From Treponema sp. (lineage in GTDB: Bacteria; Spirochaetota; Spirochaetia; Treponematales; Breznakiellaceae), in the NCBI GenBank assembly GCA_009784995.1, contig WQXE01000129.1:1-5309 (forward strand): a DNA stretch of 5,309 bases. The letters are read 5' to 3'. A program made the position numbers and the translations under genes. Below the pieces are notes generated by a model, which saw only the letters and a program-made list of their open reading frames with translations, had not been told where the DNA came from and did no database searches. This document shows, one piece after another, positions 1 to 5,309 of this stretch (position 1 is the first letter of the stretch; every line of letters begins with the position of its first letter).

Positions 1-867
1 AGCGTATCGCAGACAAACTCTACAATGGAGCAGATTACATCCAATATTAATACATTAAACGATCATGTTGACAAACAAAGTTCCAGTGTTACAAGATCGT
101 CTTCAGCTATTGAACAGATGCTCGCGAATATTAATTCTGTTACGCAGACGCTTGTAAGGAATTCAGAAAGTGTAAGCGAACTGCTTTCTGCTTCTGAAAT
201 TGGGCGTACGGGTTTGCAGACAGTCGCGCGTGATATACAGGAAATTTCGCGCGAATCCGAAGGATTAATGGAAATAAACTCTGTAATGAATAATATCGCG
301 AGCCAGACAAATCTGCTTTCCATGAATGCCGCTATTGAAGCGGCGCACGCGGGTGATGCCGGAAAAGGTTTCGCTGTCGTTGCTGATGAAATACGCAAAC
401 TCGCGGAAAGTTCAGGCGACCAATCAAAAACAATCGGTAATGTTCTAAAAAAGATAAAAGATTCAATCGATAAAATTACAGTTTCTACAAGTAATGTAAT
501 TAACAAATTTGAAGCGATTGATTCCGGTGTAAAGGTTGTATCGGATCAGGAAACAACTATCCGTAACGCGATGGAAGAACAAAGCGAAGGTTCAAGGCAA
601 ATTCTTGACGCTGTAAGCCAGCTTAATAATATTACGCAGAATGTTAAAAGTGAGACAACAGAAATGATGGTAGGCAGTAAAGAAGTTATTCATGAAAGCA
701 AAAACCTGGAAGACGTTACTCAGGAGATTACAGGCGGCATGAATGAAATGGCAGCCGGCGCTCAGCAGATAAACGAAGCAGTAACAAGCGTTAATCAGAT
801 AACGGAAAAAAACAAGGAGAATATTGAAATTCTGGTTAAGGAAGTTTCTCGTTTTATTGTTGAGTAA
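1..867 (+). CDS. Methyl-accepting chemotaxis protein, C-terminal signalling domain (5'-partial)
   Basis: The frame is open from base 1 to a TAA at 865-867 and gives 288 residues; the true start lies upstream of the window. It is the cytoplasmic coiled-coil signalling region of a chemoreceptor. In this family that part carries adaptation sites and its hairpin tip binds CheW and CheA. The tip is clear at about residues 100-135, with SQTNLLSMNAAIEAAHAG followed by AGKGFAVVADEIRKLAE. The flanks are heptad-rich helices with Glu/Gln pairs suited to methylation. The chain ends in VSRFIVE, with no CheR-tethering pentapeptide seen. It aligns without a gap to residues 450-737 of the MCP at 1628-3841, with about 67% identity by hand count, so the missing N-terminus may also be a dCache sensor plus HAMP; that part is inferred. 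Its last 14 bp overlap the convergent lipoprotein gene, and no intrinsic terminator is visible after the stop. Confidence 0.95.
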   Translation, partial: SVSQTNSTMEQITSNINTLNDHVDKQSSSVTRSSSAIEQMLANINSVTQTLVRNSESVSELLSASEIGRTGLQTVARDIQEISRESEGLMEINSVMNNIASQTNLLSMNAAIEAAHAGDAGKGFAVVADEIRKLAESSGDQSKTIGNVLKKIKDSIDKITVSTSNVINKFEAIDSGVKVVSDQETTIRNAMEEQSEGSRQILDAVSQLNNITQNVKSETTEMMVGSKEVIHESKNLEDVTQEITGGMNEMAAGAQQINEAVTSVNQITEKNKENIEILVKEVSRFIVE

Positions 868-1582
868 CGGCTTTGGTTATTTCCATTCCTTTTTCTGTTA
901 AAAATGACGCGGCGTTTTCACGCGGGATTTCAATGTGAACCGAGCCGAAAACATACGGGGTTATCGAATAGATATTCCAAAGAAGTTCAATGCCTGTCTG
1001 ATCGATGTTAATTGAATCAGGCGGCCATATATTGTCCCGCAAAAAATCTTCTATACCATACTGGTTTTTGATTATTTCTTTTAAAACAAAATCCGGGATT
1101 GGATTTATTATTTCGTTTAGTTCAAGTATTTTTTCATTTTCAATGTCAATAATATAGTAATTAGTTAAAAAATGACCATGCGCGGTGCCTGTATAATAGT
1201 AATAATCACTGTATTCCATTATAACGAATGAATCATCATTAAAAATTATTATATAGTTTTCGTTCAAATACGAACTGTAAAAATATTCTGTCCCATCAGG
1301 ATTTTTCATTCGCGGGAGTGAAGAGTCTTCATAATACTGTAAAAATCTTTTTTCAATTTCCAGGATATATTTGTCAAAACTTTTATTGTCGTAAATCAAT
1401 TTTTTTATTAAATTTGATATTTTTCTGGAATTACCTATATTTTCCAGATAGATGTCAAATTCAACATGATGATTATCAGCGAATACTTTATTATATTGGT
1501 AATGTTTTTGAATTATTTCTTCTTTATCACTGCAGCTTAGTAAAAATAAGATTACAGGAATAATCAAATATAACTTCTTCAT
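854..1582 (-). CDS. Predicted lipoprotein with DUF3298/RsiV-like C-terminal region
   Basis: This 242-residue protein starts with MKKLYLIIPV and a hydrophobic stretch ending in the lipobox LLSC, so Cys17 is the likely lipidated residue after signal peptidase II cleavage. Ser at +2 does not suggest inner-membrane retention. The middle (about 25-110) is rich in Tyr, Asn, Asp and Glu. From about residue 125 it resembles DUF3298, the domain found in RsiV and in the PdaC region: a Tyr run, TGTAHG at 131-136, YYIIDIENEKILELNEI, then ITPYVFGSVHIEIP at 207-220. No deacetylase catalytic domain is present, so an enzyme role is not supported. Family members are linked to envelope sensing and lysozyme binding, but the function here is unknown. 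The gene lies 45 bp downstream of the MCP at 1628-3841 on the same strand and could be co-transcribed. No Shine-Dalgarno (SD) sequence precedes the ATG; a large hairpin sits there instead. Confidence 0.85.
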   Translation of the reverse strand: MKKLYLIIPVILFLLSCSDKEEIIQKHYQYNKVFADNHHVEFDIYLENIGNSRKISNLIKKLIYDNKSFDKYILEIEKRFLQYYEDSSLPRMKNPDGTEYFYSSYLNENYIIIFNDDSFVIMEYSDYYYYTGTAHGHFLTNYYIIDIENEKILELNEIINPIPDFVLKEIIKNQYGIEDFLRDNIWPPDSINIDQTGIELLWNIYSITPYVFGSVHIEIPRENAASFLTEKGMEITKAVTQQ

Positions 1583-1583
1583 T

Positions 1584-1617
1584 TTGTTACTATACTATTT
1601 TTATAGTATAGTAACAA
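1584..1617. repeat. 34-bp hairpin (inverted repeat) touching the lipoprotein start codon
   Basis: Left arm 1584-1598 and right arm 1603-1617 are perfect 15-bp complements around a 4-base loop (TTTT on +, AAAA on -). The arm core reads GTTACTATACTAT. It fills most of the gap between the upstream MCP stop (1628) and the lipoprotein ATG (1582-1580). In the minus-strand transcript the stem would end one base before AUG, where an RBS should be. It is not a canonical intrinsic terminator for either strand, because no U-tract follows the stem and the stem is AT-rich. TATACT and TATAGT within the arms also resemble -10 boxes. It could be a protein-binding operator, an mRNA structure controlling lipoprotein translation, or a processing or stability element. 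Confidence 0.85.
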
Positions 1618-1627
1618 GTGTTTACAA

Positions 1628-3841
1628 TCAATCAACCTTAAATCGTGATACCTCTTTTAATAAAATATTAATACCTTCGCGGTTTTTAATGCTTATTTCG
1701 TTTACATTTGAAACCGCGGAATTAACCTGATCCGCGCCAATTGCCATTTCGTTCATGCCCGATGTTATTTCCTGGGTTACTTTTTCCAGATTGTTACTTT
1801 CTTTGATTATTTCTATGGCGCCTTCAAGCATTTCCACAGAGCCGTTTTTTACCTGACTGGATATTCCATTAACATTACCCATGCCTTCAAGAAGCTGCTT
1901 TGATCCTTCTCCCTGTTCTTCCATCGCTATCCTAATCGAATCTATTTGTTCTGTAACTATGTTTACATTTGAATCGATTGCTTCAAACTTGTTTAAAACA
2001 TTTCTTGTGGAGTTTGTGATCTTGTCGATTGATTCTTTGATCTTCTTTAATACACTGCCGATTGTTTTAGACTGCTCACTGGAACTTTCCGCGAGTTTTC
2101 TTATTTCTTCCGCGACTACGGCGAACCCTTTTCCCGCTTCTCCCGCGTGAGCCGCTTCAATCGCGGCATTCATGGAAAGAAGATTTGTCTGGCTGGAAAT
2201 ATTTTCCATTACAGAATTAATTTCCAAAAGACCTTCTGATTCACGTTCAATTTCCTGAATGTCAGATGCTACTTCCTGTAATCCGTTTCTGCCGTTTTTT
2301 GAAGCGTCTAATAAATTCTTTACATTGGAAGAATTTTTGACCAATGTATCAGTAACAGAATGAATATTGGCTACCATTTCTTCGATGGAAGCGGATGCCT
2401 GAGTTATGTGAGTGTTTTGATCTTCTACATGTTCATTTAAACTGTGTATATTTCCCGTTACCTGCTCCATTGTGGCGTGAGTTTCACTTACGCTAGCGCT
2501 CTGGTTTATAACACGCCCTTTAATGCTTTGAATATTAGCGGTAATTTCATTCATGGCTGACGCGGTTTGCGTCATGTTACTCGATAATGTATTTCCTATA
2601 TCTGATAAAGAGATTGTTTCACCTTTTATTTTTATTACCAGGTTTTTAATTTTTTCGATAGTCATATTAAAATAATGTGAAAGATCTCCTATTTCATCTT
2701 TAGAATTAATACTAATATTGCGTGTTAAATCTCCTTCGCCTTCGGATATATCTTTTAAAGTTTCCGTTACTTTCAAAATCGGCCTGCTAAGAGAGCGGGA
2801 AAGGAATATAGCGGCAAAGAAAATAAATATCAACGCGATTAATGTTATAATAATTATCATCCAAAGCATTTGATTAACGCCTTCCATAATGGTTTTTAAT
2901 GGAACAGCTATCGCGTAACTCCATGTATCATCATATTGCCCTATATTAATCGGAGATACATAAATACTGTAATCCGCGCCTACATCTGAAATATAATTTG
3001 TAAAGTAAAATAGTTTACCGTTTGAAACCGCGTTTAAAAATTCGTTAAAATAACTGCCCGCCATATCTTTTTCAGTTTCACGCATGCTTTTGCCGACTCT
3101 TTCATGATCAAAATGCGCGACTACTGTTCCTTCTTTGCTGAATATCGCGGTAAAACCGCTGCCGAAAGGAATGTGACCGTCTGACAATGTTTGAATTGAA
3201 TCAACATTAATATCGATGCCTACAACACCAAGTACTTTCCCCTTTTCTTTAGTGGACAGTATCGGAGTCGCTATTGAAGTATTTAACATTAATGTTCCGT
3301 TAACATCATCAAAATAAGGATCAAGTAACGTTGTACGCTTTTTTTCCTTTGGAATTCTGTAATAACTTCCTTCTACAGGATCTAAAAATTCTTTTTCAGG
3401 CAATGAATACATCATTATATCGCCGTTTTCGCGATGCCAGTACGGAGTGAAACGTCCAAACTCTGTAGAACCAGGAACGCCGATAAACTGACTGTCATCA
3501 CCTTCTAAAACATCAGGTTCCCATATTACCCAAATTCCTGTAATGTCAGCGTATTTTTCAATTTCAGATTTTATGATGGAATTAATTAAAGGCCGCCTGT
3601 TAAGAACAGCGATATTTTCGTACGCTTCCATAAAACTCGCGAGAGTTTCCGCGGTAAACCAGTATGAAGATAAAAAACTTCTTACTTCTCCGCCGTAATC
3701 CTGCGCGGTTGTAATAGCCTTGTCATGCGCTAAAGATATGATGTCGCCTCTCGCCTGTAATAGAAGCGCTACACCAACCGTGCCCGTGCTTATTAAGCTT
3801 AATATTACCATAAACAATGTTAATTTAAAACTGATTTTCAT
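1628..3841 (-). CDS. Methyl-accepting chemotaxis protein with periplasmic dCache sensor
   Basis: This 737-residue transmembrane chemoreceptor senses a periplasmic ligand and signals to CheA/CheW. I place the start at the ATG at 3841-3839 (MKISFKLTLF), which has AAGAGG 8 bases upstream and runs straight into membrane segment 1 (about 6-29). An ATG 75 bases further upstream adds a non-membrane stretch with no RBS. Residues about 35-320 look like a dCache_1 sensor, with EFGRFTPYWHRENGDI at 127-142, DPYFDD at 174-179 and GVVGIDINVD at 205-214. Membrane segment 2 is about 325-348. HAMP is about 349-405 (RSLSRPILKVTETL, then DEIGDLSHYFN). The signalling coiled coil runs to the end, with its tip at about 549-586. 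The Arg/Trp/Tyr/Asp signature of amino-acid-binding dCache domains is not evident, so the ligand is unknown. It ends in VSRFKVD without a pentapeptide tether. Length is normal for the family. Confidence 0.95.
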   Translation of the reverse strand: MKISFKLTLFMVILSLISTGTVGVALLLQARGDIISLAHDKAITTAQDYGGEVRSFLSSYWFTAETLASFMEAYENIAVLNRRPLINSIIKSEIEKYADITGIWVIWEPDVLEGDDSQFIGVPGSTEFGRFTPYWHRENGDIMMYSLPEKEFLDPVEGSYYRIPKEKKRTTLLDPYFDDVNGTLMLNTSIATPILSTKEKGKVLGVVGIDINVDSIQTLSDGHIPFGSGFTAIFSKEGTVVAHFDHERVGKSMRETEKDMAGSYFNEFLNAVSNGKLFYFTNYISDVGADYSIYVSPINIGQYDDTWSYAIAVPLKTIMEGVNQMLWMIIIITLIALIFIFFAAIFLSRSLSRPILKVTETLKDISEGEGDLTRNISINSKDEIGDLSHYFNMTIEKIKNLVIKIKGETISLSDIGNTLSSNMTQTASAMNEITANIQSIKGRVINQSASVSETHATMEQVTGNIHSLNEHVEDQNTHITQASASIEEMVANIHSVTDTLVKNSSNVKNLLDASKNGRNGLQEVASDIQEIERESEGLLEINSVMENISSQTNLLSMNAAIEAAHAGEAGKGFAVVAEEIRKLAESSSEQSKTIGSVLKKIKESIDKITNSTRNVLNKFEAIDSNVNIVTEQIDSIRIAMEEQGEGSKQLLEGMGNVNGISSQVKNGSVEMLEGAIEIIKESNNLEKVTQEITSGMNEMAIGADQVNSAVSNVNEISIKNREGINILLKEVSRFKVD

Positions 3842-3849
3842 ATATTTAA

Positions 3850-3855
3850 CCTCTT
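3850..3855 (-). promoter_or_regulatory. Ribosome binding site deciding the MCP start
   Basis: On the minus strand this reads AAGAGG, 8 bases before the ATG at 3841. It supports that start over the more distal ATG at 3916, which has no purine-rich motif in front of it. Confidence 0.75.
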
Positions 3856-3861
3856 GATTAT

Positions 3862-3890
3862 AATATAAAAAGTTGCAATGCATTTGACAA
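3862..3890 (-). promoter_or_regulatory. Candidate promoter for the leftward MCP gene
   Basis: On the minus strand TTGTCA (3890-3885) and TATATT (3867-3862) are separated by 17 bp, each one base off the sigma-70 consensus. The predicted start of transcription near 3855 would place the RBS at the very 5' end of a roughly 14-base leader, which is tight. An alternative is an extended -10, TGTTATAAA, at 3913-3905 on the same strand. The region is so AT-rich that chance -10 boxes are expected. No flagellar/chemotaxis sigma-28 promoter was recognised. Confidence 0.45.
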
Positions 3891-4030
3891 GTTTTTATTT
3901 GCAATTTATAACACATAACAGGATAATATTTTAATTTTTATTAGTATAATTTTAACTAAAAATTTGTATTTTTAATATTCATTGTACGGTAAGCTAATTA
4001 TTAAATTTTGTTAAATATTTTTAAAATATG
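3891..4030. other. AT-rich divergent intergenic region
   Basis: This is the central part of the roughly 290-bp spacer between the leftward MCP and the rightward TetR gene. It is made largely of A/T runs and has no credible reading frame, RNA gene or strong inverted repeat. Apart from the alternative MCP -10 at 3905-3913, I see nothing specific in it. It may act as a curved or upstream (UP-element-like) tract for the promoter at 4031, but that is inference. Confidence 0.6.
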
Positions 4031-4059
4031 TTGACATTTTTTTTGGATGTTGTTATAGT
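4031..4059 (+). promoter_or_regulatory. Strong sigma-70 promoter P1 for the tetR-type gene
   Basis: A perfect -35 TTGACA (4031-4036), a 17-bp spacer and TATAGT (4054-4059) form a near-consensus promoter. TG at 4051-4052 adds the extended -10 motif TGnTATAGT. The predicted transcription start is near 4066, inside the palindrome at 4063-4082, which is a classic layout for repression. The leader to the TTG start would be about 70 bases and would contain the mini-ORF. Confidence 0.8.
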
Positions 4060-4062
4060 TAA

Positions 4063-4082
4063 GTTACCGAACGGTCGTTAAC
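4063..4082. promoter_or_regulatory. Putative TetR-family operator (20-bp imperfect palindrome)
   Basis: The sequence GTTACCGAACGGTCGTTAAC matches its own reverse complement at 8 of 10 positions per half, and the GC-bearing core ACCGAACGGT stands out in AT-rich DNA. The size and the CGA/TCG half-site contacts are typical of TetR-family operators. It lies just after the P1 -10 box and upstream of the second -10 at 4098, so occupancy could block both. Autorepression by the gene at 4135 is the simplest inference. The two asymmetric positions might reflect the two different DNA-binding domains of that protein. Confidence 0.7.
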
Positions 4083-4094
4083 CTGTATGGTTTA

Positions 4095-4103
4095 TGATAT
4101 AAT
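4095..4103 (+). promoter_or_regulatory. Candidate second promoter P2 (extended -10)
   Basis: TGATATAAT is a perfect extended -10 (TGn plus TATAAT). The matching -35 position, 4075-4080, falls within the palindrome and reads TCGTTA, a weak match. Transcription would begin near 4110, leaving out the SD of the mini-ORF. Since TATAAT is common in this AT-rich spacer, it could be coincidental. Confidence 0.4.
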
Positions 4104-4105
4104 TT

Positions 4106-4110
4106 AAGGG
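4106..4110 (+). promoter_or_regulatory. Ribosome binding site of the mini-ORF
   Basis: AAGGG lies 6 bases before the ATG at 4117. It is the best purine-rich SD in this leader and is better than the AAGG at 4123-4126, which would serve the TTG at 4135. Confidence 0.6.
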
Positions 4111-4116
4111 AAATTC

Positions 4117-4131
4117 ATGAAAAAGGCGTAA
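4117..4131 (+). CDS. Four-codon mini-ORF (MKKA) in the tetR leader
   Basis: ATG AAA AAG GCG TAA is preceded by AAGGG and is in the same reading phase as the TetR frame, which reopens with TTG only 3 bases after the TAA. Two readings fit. It may be a leader ORF whose translation feeds reinitiation at the TTG. Or the ATG is the original TetR start (MKK is a common beginning) and codon 5 has become a stop by mutation or sequencing error. The sequence alone does not separate them. The peptide itself need not have a function. Confidence 0.5.
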   Translation: MKKA

Positions 4132-4134
4132 AAA

Positions 4135-5309
4135 TTGACAAAAATAGAGGTAATTGATACTGCTTTCAGGGTTTGGGGGCGTAATTTTTACAGAAAAACC
4201 AGTCTTTCTCAGCTCGCGCTCGAATTGGGGGTAAGTAAACCGGCTTTATACCGCCATTTTGAGAATAAACAGGCGCTTTTGGAAGCCATGACAGAGCGGT
4301 TTTTGGACGATTTCGCCTGTTCCATTAAGCCGGATTTTGAAAATGCCCTAAAAAATAAAGACGCGGATGAAGGTATTTCTACCATATTAGGGAGTTTAAC
4401 AGGCTTTTTCGCTAAAAATGTTTACGCTCTTATATTCTCTTTAATAAATATATACGAGCGCAAATTAAGCGGCAAAGATATTTCAGAGAGGTTAAAAACA
4501 AGAGGCGCGGATTTGGCGGGTTTTAGTCTGGTAATAAATAAAAAATATGAAAGTGATCCTTCACTTGTACGGTTGATTTTCGCGACTCTTACATTTTTTA
4601 TGTCTTCTTTCCATAAAATGTGTAATTCAATTGAAAATCCGCTTTCACTTTCTGATGATGATGTAAAAAATATCTCTTTAAAAATATGCGATATTTCAAA
4701 AAGAGGTCTTGGTTATTCACCTGAAAAATCCTCGATTGATTTTGATGAACTTGAGAACAAGATTTACGCGAAACCTCTGGATACAGAACTTGATCCGTTT
4801 TTTAAAGCGGTCGCGCAGGCTGTCGCGGAAGCGGGTCCTTGGGATGTTTCCATGGACATGGTCGCGAAAAGGCTGGGGCTTTCCAAAAGCAGTTTGTACG
4901 GGCATTTTAAAAACAGGAAGGACATGCTTCGCCGTCTTTTTGTTACCGAGTTTAAAAAGATTATCGAGTTCGCGAGACAGGGAATTAATCTTTCAGCTAA
5001 CGCCGCCGAGCAGCTTTATCTTGGGATTTTTTCTATTTCTGTTTACCTGCGATCGCGACCTGAGATTCTTGTAGCGATGGACTGGATTCGTACCAGAAAA
5101 CTTGATTTTGGCAAGCCCGATAAAAATCTTGAAATCTACAGGCTTTTTGAAGATGTAAATATTGAACCATTAAAAAAAGCGACAGAAGATGAAAAACAGC
5201 AAATGTCCCACTGGATTTTATTTTTATTGATAAACATTTTAATACGTCAGATTGAAACCAATCCGGAAGAAAAAACAGATGAAAAATCCGTTATGCAAAA
5301 TAACAATAT
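4135..5309 (+). CDS. Tandem double-domain TetR/AcrR-family transcriptional regulator (3'-partial)
   Basis: From TTG at 4135 the frame stays open for 391 codons to the window edge. TTG is chosen because a TAA precedes it in frame at 4129-4131 and the next in-frame ATG lies after the first helix-turn-helix. Residues 4-52 are a TetR_N domain with the helix-turn-helix SLSQLALELGVSKPALYRHF and then ENKQALLEAM. Residues 53-219 look like an all-helical ligand/dimerisation domain. A second TetR_N starts near 220, with its helix-turn-helix SMDMVAKRLGLSKSSLYGHF at 239-258, then KNRKDML and a second helical domain. The total is about twice a normal TetR of about 200 residues, so it reads as two units fused head to tail. 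The end is polar (PEEKTDEKSVMQNNN), so little is probably missing. The ligand and other targets are unknown. Autoregulation through the adjacent palindrome is likely but inferred. Confidence 0.88.
   Translation, partial: MTKIEVIDTAFRVWGRNFYRKTSLSQLALELGVSKPALYRHFENKQALLEAMTERFLDDFACSIKPDFENALKNKDADEGISTILGSLTGFFAKNVYALIFSLINIYERKLSGKDISERLKTRGADLAGFSLVINKKYESDPSLVRLIFATLTFFMSSFHKMCNSIENPLSLSDDDVKNISLKICDISKRGLGYSPEKSSIDFDELENKIYAKPLDTELDPFFKAVAQAVAEAGPWDVSMDMVAKRLGLSKSSLYGHFKNRKDMLRRLFVTEFKKIIEFARQGINLSANAAEQLYLGIFSISVYLRSRPEILVAMDWIRTRKLDFGKPDKNLEIYRLFEDVNIEPLKKATEDEKQQMSHWILFLLINILIRQIETNPEEKTDEKSVMQNNN

Noticed and set aside
63..506. 147-codon minus-strand frame opposite the left MCP
   Set aside because: It is antisense to a strongly conserved signalling domain and has no protein-like composition or RBS; a codon-structure shadow. 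The frame at 1881-2150 (+) is the same shadow over the other MCP.
1318..1563. 81-codon plus-strand frame opposite the lipoprotein gene
   Set aside because: It is antisense to the signal peptide and N-terminal region, has no RBS and is unlike any known family.
1584..1617. Hairpin as an intrinsic terminator of the right MCP
   Set aside because: The stem is AT-rich and is followed by AAAATG on the minus strand, not a U-tract; on the plus strand AAGTG follows.
3842..3916. N-terminal extension of the right MCP from an ATG at 3916 (MCYKLQIKTC...)
   Set aside because: No RBS precedes it, and the extension covers the candidate promoter. The ATG at 3841 has AAGAGG at good spacing and begins directly with the membrane segment.
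3941..3959. TTAGT...ACTAA inverted repeat in the intergenic region
   Set aside because: The arms are only 5 bp in a region of extreme A/T content, so it is expected by chance.
4063..4082. Palindrome as a mobile-element end or attachment site
   Set aside because: There is no transposase, integrase or partner repeat in the window. Its position over the promoter start site fits an operator better.
4709..5074. 121-codon plus-strand frame and a 62-codon minus-strand frame (4717-4905) within the TetR gene
   Set aside because: Both overlap the second TetR domain in other frames, and the helix-turn-helix in the TetR frame is unmistakable.

Overview
The window looks like chromosomal DNA of a low-GC, motile, Gram-negative-type bacterium. 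A spirochete (Treponema-like) is my best guess. This rests on paralogous dCache-type chemoreceptors, a short spirochete-style lipobox (LLSC), AT-rich intergenic DNA and a long TetR-type protein. No single marker proves it, so the taxonomy is an inference of roughly even confidence.

Layout, left to right. Bases 1-867 (+) encode the C-terminal 288 residues of a methyl-accepting chemotaxis protein (MCP), cut by the window edge. Its 3' end overlaps by 14 bp the 3' end of a small lipoprotein gene (854-1582, -) with a C-terminal DUF3298/RsiV-like region. Upstream of the lipoprotein, on the same strand, is a complete dCache-HAMP-MCP gene (1628-3841, -). The 45-bp gap between them is mostly filled by a 34-bp near-perfect hairpin sequence that ends one base from the lipoprotein start codon. 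The two MCP signalling domains are gapless paralogues in opposite orientation, about two thirds identical, so they form a long diverged inverted repeat around the lipoprotein gene.

Bases 3842-4134 are an AT-rich divergent control region. It has a candidate promoter firing left for the MCP. Firing right there is a strong promoter (TTGACA, 17 bp, TATAGT, with an extended -10), followed at the expected start of transcription by a 20-bp imperfect palindrome of TetR-operator type, and then a second extended -10. Next comes a four-codon mini-ORF with a good ribosome binding site (RBS). It stops 3 bases before the TTG at which a TetR-family reading frame opens in the same phase (4135 to the window end).

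The TetR protein is a tandem fusion of two TetR units, each with its own N-terminal helix-turn-helix. The natural reading is an autoregulated one-chain pseudo-dimer whose translation depends on reinitiation or coupling after the mini-ORF. The chemoreceptor pair and lipoprotein form a separate sensory/envelope module. I see no mobile element, CRISPR array, tRNA or rRNA.
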